Shown here: positions 46,901 to 50,351 of the stretch, piece by piece | How positions within the stretch are numbered: position 1 is the first letter of the stretch | How the letters are laid out: every line of letters begins with the position of its first letter | Assembly: GCA_037349105.1 (NCBI GenBank) | Contig: JAYJMM010000019.1 | Span: 2,291,501-2,355,500 of the forward strand | Origin: Limnomonas spitsbergensis | Lineage: Eukaryota > Chlorophyta > Chlorophyceae > Chlamydomonadales | Reading direction: 5' to 3' | DNA length: 64,000 bases | Made by a program: the position numbers and the translations under genes | The notes under the pieces: model-generated | Told to the model about the DNA's origin: nothing | Database searches by the model: none | What the model saw: the letters and a program-made list of their open reading frames with translations, nothing else

Positions 46901-47746
46901 GAGTTTCGACTCTCGTCCTCAACGTCCGGCCCATTGCATCTGCCTTACCAGTGCTGGACTGACACTGTGACCCGCACATGATTCAAAGGGCCTCCCATCA
47001 CATGGTGTATGATCTGAGGGGGAGTTTTAACTCCCCTCCTGGGGTGCACCGGATGCATCTGTCGTTTTCTTATGCCTGCGCTGACGCTGTGCCCCGCACT
47101 TAATTAGACTTTTCTCCCATCCCTTGGGGGAACCTCTGGACATGACCCGCTTATGACAGGGATACCTCCCACCATCTCAAGGACCTATGAACCAGTATAA
47201 TGCCTTCAAGACGTCATGCGCGGTCGCGGTCAATCCCAACTGAGAGTACATGCGTCTACCTCAATCAGCCCTAGCTTGATAGCTGGTCAGAAGCTGCTAG
47301 GTGAGGCTTGCACCCCATGACGCTGAAAGTGTGGAGTTTTGAATTGGTCAGAATGAAACCCGCAATGCTCTTCAAAGCCTGTGCCTCCATCTCGTGGGAG
47401 AATCTCTGGTCAATGGCTGGTCATGGGCTGGTCATGGGCCACACAGGTAACCTTCCAATCGGCCAATGGTCAACCTCCCTCTCATTAGCCAAACAACTAA
47501 GACCCCCCCCATGGCCCCACAAAGTGAACTGCCAAGTCTCTCAGATGTTCCGTAAAGTATGCCCTTAGGTGCATTGCATCCAATACGTCTAATCTGTTAC
47601 CTCTCCCTGCTCACGCCCGTCCTGCCCATCCCGCGAGCGTACCCGAGGTTCAGTTTATACGTTCGACGCGCTTCCATCAAGCGCTCCTCCACCGTCTCGA
47701 TGCTTAGCTGGCCCACCGGCATCAGCGATGCTCTGGCCGCGTCCAT
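12522..47746 (-). CDS. DRC7: Nexin-dynein regulatory complex subunit 7 (DRC7/FAP50), LRR-Kelch-transglutaminase-like-coiled coil
   Basis: Axonemal protein of the nexin link, which ties outer doublets together and regulates dynein. I assembled 32 exons; they sum to 4575 nt (1524 aa plus stop) with every junction in phase. The ATG is at 47746-47744 and the TAA at 12524-12522. Order: LRRs (aa ~1-240), short charged coil (~231-268), Kelch propeller (~269-600), transglutaminase-like core with GDCFD (Cys ~747) and VHAWVLVM (His ~911), then DRC7-specific and coiled-coil segments to the C-terminus. The parts from the transglutaminase-like core onward match DRC7/CCDC135 clearly ([46 protein letters not shown]). 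The animal orthologue is about 870 aa, so the LRR and Kelch parts make this protein much longer; the roughly 160 kDa size reported for the Chlamydomonas protein would agree. Two separate genes (LRR; Kelch-DRC7) are the alternative, but no stop or start separates them in frame. Only about 13% of the span is coding. Confidence 0.85.
13140..13260. repeat. 17-bp tandem repeat
   Basis: About seven copies of GGCATCAAGCGAAGGTG with T/G variants, in the DRC7 intron between the exons at 13857 and 12881. Confidence 0.9.
13555..13856 (-). repeat. Donor-junction array of DRC7 exon 30
   Basis: The last ~45 nt of exon 30 and its GT donor (real copy at 13857) recur near 13765, 13660 and, more decayed, 13568, at ~100-bp spacing. 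In sense orientation each keeps GCCAACATCATCCAG followed by a GT-like start. Confidence 0.85.
14281..14472. mobile_element. hAT-like MITE, 192 bp, with 8-bp target duplication
   Basis: Begins CAGTGTATATCTTTTCGTGA and ends GCCGAAAATAGAAACACTG. Flanks are GAGGAGGA (14273-14280) and GAGGAGGG (14473-14480), 7 of 8 identical. Interior shares AGCTAC, GGCCTCTGGCC and GGTGGACT blocks with the copies at 3148 and 46500. Non-coding; inserted in the DRC7 intron between exons 29 and 30. Confidence 0.8.
14655..15032 (-). repeat. Donor-junction array of DRC7 exon 29 with telomere-like linkers
   Basis: The end of exon 29 plus donor (sense GACGCTGTCCCGGGACCAG then GTGTGTAGG, real copy from 14999) recurs six more times at about 14656, 14707, 14762, 14815, 14873 and 14931. 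Units are ~50-58 bp and are linked by CCCTAAACCCTTAACCC on the plus strand. A further related copy is the coding start of exon 30 at about 14002-14035. Confidence 0.92.
15160..15270 (-). repeat. Acceptor-junction copies of DRC7 exon 29
   Basis: The exon 29 acceptor (plus strand TTTTGCTCCTGGGGCAAGG at 15150) recurs near 15210 and, partly, 15257, linked by GGGTTTAGGG tracts. A similar single extra copy of the exon 28 acceptor (CCTGGGGCACAG) lies at about 15540. Confidence 0.7.
16475..16673. mobile_element. hAT-like MITE copy
   Basis: Left GAGTGTTTCTTTTTCCGTGA CTCGGCTAC and right GCCGAACAAAAAATACTG are inverted; interior matches the family. I see no preserved target duplication. Confidence 0.6.
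16975..17265 (-). repeat. Acceptor-junction array of DRC7 exon 27
   Basis: The first ~35 nt of exon 27 plus its acceptor (plus strand GTAGTCCAAGCGGATACGCT followed by GCTCCTGAAAACAAATG, real copy ending 16889) recur at about 16985, 17105 and 17228, 120 bp apart. Each keeps a CAG acceptor on the sense strand. Confidence 0.9.
17275..17545. repeat. Short GAGTGRGAGG tandem repeat
   Basis: Irregular 16-18-bp units around ATGAGTGAGAGGTCACA, in the intron between DRC7 exons 26 and 27. Confidence 0.8.
17755..18885. repeat. C-rich ~55-bp array (G-runs on the coding strand)
   Basis: About 20 units of a run of 8-16 C, then ACTGCAATGCTCCCTG, a C-run, and CTCCTCTGTCCCCTGTC. On the DRC7 sense strand this is a dense series of G-runs next to the exon 26 donor, with strong G-quadruplex potential. 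Long proline/glycine open frames across it are by-products. Confidence 0.9.
19130..19205. repeat. GGGGTA/GGGGCA hexamer repeat
   Basis: About ten GGGGTAG-like units just upstream of the DRC7 exon 26 acceptor; on the sense strand a C-rich (pyrimidine) tract. Confidence 0.9.
19795..19985 (-). repeat. Decayed acceptor copies of DRC7 exon 25
   Basis: GATGAAACGGCAGTCATTAC then GCACCT (19785-19806), GAAACAACTGTCCCTTGTGC (19842) and GATGAAATATCGGTCGTGCC (19965) resemble the exon 25 start (GATGAAACGGCGGTCATTGC at 19608). Confidence 0.65.
20400..20960. repeat. GGGCAGGGGGGA-type G-rich array
   Basis: Simple 10-12-bp units, G-rich on the plus strand, C-rich on the DRC7 sense strand, in the intron before exon 24. 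A larger copy of the edge (CAGGAGATTAGG..CAGGGGGGCATGC) appears twice, at ~20780 and ~20868. Confidence 0.85.
21060..21241 (-). repeat. Donor-side TCTCACCTGTCACCCCTCCT repeat of DRC7 exon 23
   Basis: About eight ~20-26-bp units each containing CTCACCT, the reverse complement of AGGTGAG, next to the true donor at 21240. They offer a series of cryptic donors. Confidence 0.7.
22135..22215. mobile_element. Short interspersed element, (GAAA)n tail
   Basis: AAGAAAGAAAGAAAGCTACG CCC... GCGTGGAGGTTAAGGAAACA GCGCAGGTTGGGGCCGTAGC. An inverted relative lies at 22715-22825 and another at 40055-40150. Confidence 0.55.
22250..22335. mobile_element. MITE copy, TTTGCCTTCCCTC ends
   Basis: TTTGCCTTCCCTC at the left and GAGGGAAGGCAGATCAAATC TACGG at the right are inverted, matching the element at 5467 but with a shorter interior. 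Confidence 0.55.
22430..22535. repeat. Dispersed ~100-bp repeat, AAGTAGCCGTTT family
   Basis: CAAGTAGCCGTTTAGTGC, then GGCCGGCC-rich DNA and GTCGGCAGTGTGGACGAAAT. A second copy is at 23150-23262 (CAAGTAGCCGTTTTTTGCTG ... CGGCAGTTCGGACGAAATTT). Both are in the intron between DRC7 exons 21 and 22. Confidence 0.6.
24716..30100 (-). CDS. DRC7: DRC7 exons 15-21: transglutaminase-like core
   Basis: Exons at 29997-30100, 28597-28710, 27897-28031, 27257-27328, 25787-26020, 25240-25377 and 24716-24925, all phase 0 at their ends. Exons 17-18 give [20 protein letters not shown] and [20 protein letters not shown], the papain/transglutaminase-fold nucleophile helix; exon 21 gives [14 protein letters not shown] and [12 protein letters not shown] with the His region. 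Exons 19-20 between them insert an Ala-rich, low-complexity linker (about 100 residues), unusual within the core. The Cys and His are retained; whether the domain is enzymatically active is unknown, and in DRC7 it is generally thought to be structural. The exon 21 acceptor may instead lie 24 nt upstream (24949), also in frame. Confidence 0.88.
26021..26665 (-). repeat. Acceptor-junction array of DRC7 exon 19, about 15 units
   Basis: On the plus strand the exon start plus acceptor (CAACCTGGGGCAG at 26017) is repeated about 15 times as GCGACCTGGGGCAGGCGGG linked by TTAAGGGTTTAGGGTTCAAT. In the sense direction each unit reads CCCTAAACCC...CTGCCCCAG|GT, that is, a telomere-like pyrimidine-rich tract ending in an acceptor. 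Units are ~42-60 bp. Confidence 0.92.
27330..27580 (-). repeat. Acceptor-junction copies of DRC7 exon 18
   Basis: GATGACCGCCAGGTCAAAGC then AGTCGCCAGCCTGG (exon 18 start) recurs as GACGACCGCCAGGTCAAAAT (27403) and GATGACTGCCAGATAAAATC (27510), each with a CAG acceptor on the sense strand. Confidence 0.85.
27625..27896 (-). repeat. Donor-junction array of DRC7 exon 17
   Basis: TTTTCACCTGCCAGCCGCGC then GTGCTCAT (exon 17 end plus donor; real copy at 27897) recurs at 27787 and 27677, ~108 bp apart, with a partial copy at 27627. Each carries CACCTGCCAG, a good CTGGCAG|GTG donor on the sense strand. Confidence 0.88.
28845..28900 (-). repeat. Acceptor-junction copy of DRC7 exon 16
   Basis: GAAGATGCGCTTGAAGTTCT GGGGAG repeats the exon 16 start (28695-28715) about 150 bp into the upstream intron, with GGGCGGGCGG between. 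A donor-side copy (CACACATACCTGGGTGGGGC) is at 28486. Confidence 0.8.
29262..29996 (-). repeat. 44-bp donor-junction array of DRC7 exon 15, about 16 extra copies
   Basis: The last 31 nt of exon 15 (sense GGGCGAGGGCCGCGTGCTGG then AGTATGTACAG) plus 13 nt beginning GTAGACATAGG is repeated at a strict 44-bp period into the intron. Every unit retains GTACAG|GTAGAC, so there are about 17 equivalent donors in a row; 44 is not a multiple of 3, so use of an inner donor would shift the frame. The long Thr/Ser/Pro open frames across it on the plus strand are by-products. Confidence 0.97.
30101..30400 (-). repeat. Acceptor-junction copies of DRC7 exon 15
   Basis: GGTGTGGTTGACACGCGCAT then TCTTGCCTGAGAG (30178) and weaker copies near 30275 and 30365 repeat the exon 15 start (30076-30105). 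Exon 15 therefore has junction-derived copies on both sides. Confidence 0.82.
30405..30790. repeat. Telomere-like/CACCACAACC repeat
   Basis: About ten ~38-bp units of CACCCTAAACCCTAAACTAG TGCACCACAACCTTTC, in the DRC7 intron between exons 14 and 15. Further ~57-bp units with CCCTTAACCCTAACCAGCCC follow at 31080-31220. Confidence 0.85.
31545..39356 (-). CDS. DRC7: DRC7 exons 8-14: Kelch beta-propeller
   Basis: Exons at 39234-39356, 35440-35573, 34728-34933, 34098-34300, 32694-32771, 31889-32056 and 31545-31704 (phases 0, 2, 1, 0, 0, 0, 1). Kelch hallmarks repeat about every 50 residues: a hydrophobic strand with GG, spaced aromatic residues and PxPR turns. Visible blades include [71 protein letters not shown] and [20 protein letters not shown], then [16 protein letters not shown] count about six blades. 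Exon 14 ends in an acidic/basic linker ([10 protein letters not shown]). Confidence 0.85.
32085..32230. repeat. Telomere-like repeat with CACATGGGGCATGTG
   Basis: Four ~31-bp units GGGTCACATGGGGCATGTG..GGGTTAGGG upstream of the DRC7 exon 13 acceptor. A separate ~110-bp duplication follows at 32225-32440. Confidence 0.85.
32776..33435. repeat. 650-bp GGGTTAGGGTTAAA tract
   Basis: Degenerate telomere-like units (GGGTTAGGGTTAAAGGGTTA) fill most of the intron upstream of the DRC7 exon 12 acceptor, C-rich on the sense strand. Confidence 0.9.
33480..34022. repeat. GGGA-rich then CCCTCTCT-rich simple repeats
   Basis: 33500-33660 is purine-rich (GGGAGGGA), 33745-34020 is pyrimidine-rich (CCCTCTCTCCCCCTCC), so the two halves could pair as a long hairpin. 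They lie between copies of the exon 11 end. Confidence 0.9.
33655..34097 (-). repeat. Donor-junction copies of DRC7 exon 11
   Basis: The exon 11 end (plus strand ACCACAAAGTCCAGCACATG then CAGGTCCTCCAGCACGAAGT at 34096-34140) recurs, decayed, at 34026-34073 and 33655-33735; simple repeats separate them. Confidence 0.85.
34301..34585 (-). repeat. Acceptor-junction array of DRC7 exon 11
   Basis: GCATGCCCACCTGTAGAAAG preceded by a GGTCATTGGTGCGACCG block (real acceptor at 34300) recurs at about 34380, 34465 and 34560 as GTCGTTGGCGTGGCGCTGAT GGCATGCCCGTCTGTAGGGA, ~90 bp apart. Confidence 0.88.
35115..35439 (-). repeat. Donor-junction array of DRC7 exon 9
   Basis: CTCACCTGGGTGATGGCTTC (real donor at 35438) recurs at about 35128, 35234 and 35334, ~100-bp units that also contain GGGTATAGGG tracts and GGGATCATGGTCTGATCCTG. 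Confidence 0.9.
35846..39116. repeat. 16-bp satellite, about 200 units, with higher-order duplication
   Basis: Units of TTTGGCCACAGGCTGC with ACATGC, CGAAGG, GACC and TGTT variants run without a break for 3.27 kb in DRC7 intron 8. Because 16 is not a multiple of 3, all six frames stay open for long stretches. Landmarks recur about 1.1 kb apart (the GGCCC insertion at 36373 and 37468; TTTGTCCCCATGCTGC at ~36690 and ~37810; TTTGGCTACAGG at ~37091 and ~38211), so a ~1.1-kb block was duplicated as a unit. CCGAAGG variants dominate toward the right end. Confidence 0.95.
39653..39995. mobile_element. Truncated or rearranged hAT-like MITE
   Basis: Starts CAGTGTTTCTTTAGTGAGTG and shares TCAGCTACATTTCAGCTA and the GCAGCCAGCCCTG..GGCCACCGGCC interior with the family; the right end is unclear. 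Confidence 0.45.
40055..40155. mobile_element. Short interspersed element with TTTC tail
   Basis: GAGGATGTGGCTACGGCCCC AAGCTGCG...CCCTAGTAGGGCATAGCTTTCTCTCTTTC. Close relative at 22715-22825. Confidence 0.55.
40525..47746 (-). CDS. DRC7: DRC7 exons 1-7: leucine-rich repeats and charged helix
   Basis: Exons at 47643-47746, 46350-46436, 44869-44983, 44170-44313, 43008-43177, 42034-42105 and 40525-40636 (phases after each: 2, 2, 0, 0, 2, 2, 0). Exon 1 begins [20 protein letters not shown]. Exons 2-6 encode typical 23-residue LRRs, for example [56 protein letters not shown] and [19 protein letters not shown]. Exon 7 is a Glu/Arg-rich helix ([20 protein letters not shown]) ending at IGTP. LRRs in axonemal proteins usually serve protein contacts. 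The ATG is chosen as the first in-frame start before a well-formed GTACGC donor. Confidence 0.82.
40700..41645. repeat. 82-bp tandem repeat, about 11 units
   Basis: Units contain TTACACATCAAGGGAGTAAC AGTTGTCCCTAGAGGTACAA. Left units read ATCAACTCCAGACTGCAG, right ones ATGAACTCCAAGGTGCAA, giving a polarity of divergence. Lies in the DRC7 intron between exons 6 and 7. Confidence 0.95.
42325..42425. repeat. CA-rich and GCAC microsatellite
   Basis: ACACACCCACACACCC followed by GCACGCACGCACGCACGC in the DRC7 intron after exon 5. Confidence 0.9.
42525..43007 (-). repeat. Donor-junction array of DRC7 exon 5, five extra copies
   Basis: The last ~63 nt of exon 5 plus donor (plus strand CCCCTACCTGGACAACAGGT at 43001) recurs at about 42529, 42618, 42711, 42809 and 42903, each followed by a run of 7-16 C and GCCCCGTCCCCCATG. 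The two copies nearest the exon have TTTGAGCAGTCC like the exon; the leftmost three read TTTCAGCAGTCC. Confidence 0.95.
43178..43505 (-). repeat. Acceptor-junction copies of DRC7 exon 5
   Basis: GCTCCAGCCGGTTGTTCTCC AGGCTCAGGGACTAGGGG (real acceptor at 43177) recurs at ~43260-43300, decayed at ~43360-43400 and at ~43478. Exon 5, like exon 15, has copies on both flanks. Confidence 0.88.
43950..44169 (-). repeat. Donor-junction copies of DRC7 exon 4
   Basis: The last ~78 nt of exon 4 (plus strand CTCGCACCTCAAGTTTCCCA at 44163) recur nearly intact at 44064-44143 and decayed at 43958-44037; each ends with GTCCAGCTCCCTCCC. Confidence 0.9.
44395..44555. repeat. 36-bp tandem repeat
   Basis: About five copies of GGATGTTCTGGCCCATTAAC ATTGACGGCTCCT in the intron upstream of DRC7 exon 4. 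Confidence 0.9.
45120..46345. repeat. 19-bp satellite, about 60 units
   Basis: Units of CCCATGCAACCAACAGTCT fill DRC7 intron 2 almost up to the exon 2 donor. Variants (GTGTCCC, AATTAATAG, TTTTCCC) recur in blocks, showing larger internal duplications of ~100-170 bp. Long open frames across it are by-products. Confidence 0.95.
46500..46675. mobile_element. hAT-like MITE copy in DRC7 intron 1
   Basis: CCTCCGGCCAGAGGCCC, GTTGGCCGGTCTAGGC, CCGCAGGGTGGCCTACTGAA and GGTGGACTTTGAGCTGGAAA ATGGAACGCTGCATG match the family interior and right end. Confidence 0.5.
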
Positions 47747-48275
47747 GGCTGATGTGCACCCTCAGAGCCTTTGCAAAGAAGGACTGCTCGACGCAAAGGA
47801 AGCAAGGGGCGAGATCGTCGCGCTTCTGCCACCAGCGGACGGGGAATATAGAGGTAAATTGAAACGCGACAGTTATATTTGATTTATGGATGCCGAAACA
47901 GGCCTACTGCAGTCTCATGAGCGCGTCTTGCAACTGTGCTCTCTCGGTGACACGATGAGCGGTACAGTTCGGCAGTACCGCCCCCTCCGAAGTGGTGCAG
48001 CAGCATTTCCTCCTCCTATGCCTCTCCATGCCGCACAGCGTCTGTAGAGCACATCACCAAACTAAAAGGAAGTTTAAGGACTGAAAAAGCAACACTGCAG
48101 TGGGGATCACGAACAGCCTCTGCTGTTATGGCGACCAGGTACAAGCCTCCCACTCACAACGCGCATGCTCCATTGTCGACGGATAAACAGTATGATATCA
48201 CGTAGCTTATATTTACAGAAGGGCGGCTGCAAAGCCCCTTCTGATGCTGCACAGTACAGACTCTGCTTCCCCCAT

Positions 48276-48680
48276 CTACCTCCTATAGTTCAAATATAAA
48301 TATGGCGTGCATAGGCTGCCATTGCAATGAAGCGCATTGTCTACCAGGAGGAGGTCTGCTTCTCTCGCCTGTCTGAGTGCCTGCCATGCCATGGCCATGC
48401 TGGCAAGCATGTCGGGGTCATGCTGTAGCACCCCACAAACTTCAGAGGGAAATAACTGCATGCCTTTAACGCAATAAGAAGGGGATGGAGTTTACGTTCA
48501 ACTTCTTGCCGGGCGCATTTGTTTTGCCTTTCCACATTCTCGTCCAAACTATTGCATCTGGACTATCGCAGCTTCAACAGCTTCAGTTTCCTTCTGAATG
48601 TGCTTCAGGTTCGACCCTCGGCTGCACTCAATGGTGAAGCTGGCCATCACAGAGAAGCAAGGGCAGAGGTCAGCGCTAGC
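48276..48680 (-). pseudogene. Possible frame-broken coding remnant
   Basis: Three successive minus-strand stretches in different frames read like protein: MASFTIECSRGSNLKHIQKE TEAV, then SLDENVERQNKCARQEVERK LHPL, then QLFPSEVCGVLQHDPDMLAS MAMAWQALRQAR. They are charged and helical and abut without intron-like spacing. Either a decayed gene piece with two frameshifts or closely spaced small exons. I do not recognise the family. Confidence 0.3.
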
Positions 48681-48689
48681 AATGGGGTC

Positions 48690-49312
48690 GGGTGCAGGAT
48701 GATGCAGGAGGGTGCAGGATGATGCAGGAGGATGCAGGAGGATGCAGGAGGATGCAGGAGGGTGCAGGAGGGTGCAGGATGATGCAGGAGGGTGCAGGGG
48801 GGTGCAGGATGATGCAGGAGGGTGCAGGATGATGCAGGATGATGCAGGAGGGTGCAGGATGATACAGGATGATGCAGGAGGGTGCAGGATGATGCAGGAG
48901 GGTGCAGGATGATGCAGGAGGGTGCAGGATGGTGCAGGAGGGTGCAGGAGGGTGCAGGATGATGCAGGAGGGTGCAGGAGGGTGCAGGATGATGCAGGAG
49001 GGTGCAGGATGATGCAGGAGGGTGCAGGATGATGCAGGATGATGCAGGAGGGTGCAGGATGATGCAGGAGGGTGCAGGATGATGCAGGAGGGTGCAGGAT
49101 GATGCAGGATGGTGCAGGATGGTGCAGGATGGTGCAGGATGATGCGGGAGGGTGCAGGAGGGTGCAGGATGATGCAGGAGGGTGCAGGAGAGTGCAGGAG
49201 GGTGCAGGATGATGCAGGATGGTGCAGGATGGTGCAGGATGATGCAGGAGAGTGCAGGATGATGCAGGATGGTGCAGGATGGTGCAGGATGATGCAGGAG
49301 GGAATATGCACT
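48690..49312. repeat. 10-bp tandem array (GGTGCAGGAG / GATGCAGGAT)
   Basis: About 62 decamers. The flanking sequences (ATCACAGAGAAGCAAGGGCA near 48650 and ATCACTGAGAAGCAGGAACA near 49330) are copies of each other, so the array grew inside a duplicated ~40-bp block. Confidence 0.95.
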
Positions 49313-50189
49313 GACATCTAGGTCTCGTGATCACTGAGAAGCAGGAACAGAGGGAATCATAAGGTCTGGTGCTGGCTTGTGTCGAATAGAGTGTGTGACT
49401 AAACCAGCCTGTGAGTATACCAGTCGTCACTTGATTCCTTAGCCGCAATCCTAATCTAGAGGGCCAGGGGTCAGGGCCACACTGTGAATGGGCTGTCAAC
49501 AGGTTAAGCACGATGCCCAAGGCTGAGCTCTGTCCAGGCTCAGCATGGGGCATCAGGGCATGAGGCCAGGCGCATGGGGGCATGGAGCTAGGCGCATGGG
49601 CCTTGGGGGCATGGGGGCATGGAGCCACTGGGTGCATGAGGCCATGGTCTTGGAGCTATGAGGGTTTATGAGAGCCAGGCAGTGGACAATGGTGCAAGCT
49701 GATTCCTATGAGCATAGCCCTATATTGGGTAGATGGGTAGAACTTTTCCGGTTCCTTTTAATATATAAATAAACGTGAGGTTAGTTTATGTACATGGTAC
49801 TCCAGATAACACAGATTCTGCTAGCGAGCCGCCACCAAGCTAAATGCTGAGTACGGTAGGTTAAGGGGGGGATATGAAGGAACAGCATCAACAGCTATGT
49901 GCATGAACCTGGCCTTATGCCTCACTATTTCTCAAGCCATTCATCCCGTGTTTCCACATGTCTCACTAAGCATGGCGTATCTCCCTGTCTCTCGCGTATC
50001 CCTGACCCGTGTCTCCCTGCCCCTCACCCATGTCTCCCTTTTCCTTGTTCAATGAGTCGCTGAACCAGCCATGTCATGGTGTGCCATGCCTACGACGATG
50101 CCCCACTTCAGCTTCCTCACTCTTTATAAGGTTCTCAACACTAAAACTTCCTCACCCTTAAACCCTGAACCCTTTTGCCCCTGCCCCCT

Positions 50190-50230
50190 TGCACACGGCA
50201 CACAGTCCCGACCTAAATCCCAGCCATAAG
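50190..50230 (+). repeat. Acceptor-junction copy of the 50352 exon
   Basis: GCACACAGTCCCGACCTAAA TCC repeats the acceptor and exon start GCTCACAGTCCCGACCCGTA CCC (50344-50364) about 150 bp upstream. Confidence 0.65.
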
Positions 50231-50351
50231 CAGCTCCGTAATTTCAACCCACACCATGAAATGCTAGCGGCATCAGTCAAGCTCAGACTCCTGACTACGT
50301 ACTTCCTTACCATCTCCTGCCTCCTCCCACCCTCATGCGCATTGCTCACAG

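Larger units (their letters stand above)
47747..50351. other. Intergenic region between divergent genes
   Basis: Separates the DRC7 start from the first recognised exon of the plus-strand gene. It must hold the DRC7 promoter and probably 5' exons of the other gene, but I cannot pick out a TATA box or a defined start. It also holds the coding remnant at 48276-48680 and the array at 48690-49312. 49650-50150 shows nothing recognisable. Confidence 0.4.

Noticed and set aside
48549..49637. 362-residue minus-strand frame rich in HPAPSCTILH
   Set aside because: Produced by the 10-bp array; only its last ~25 residues, outside the array, look protein-like (noted as a remnant).
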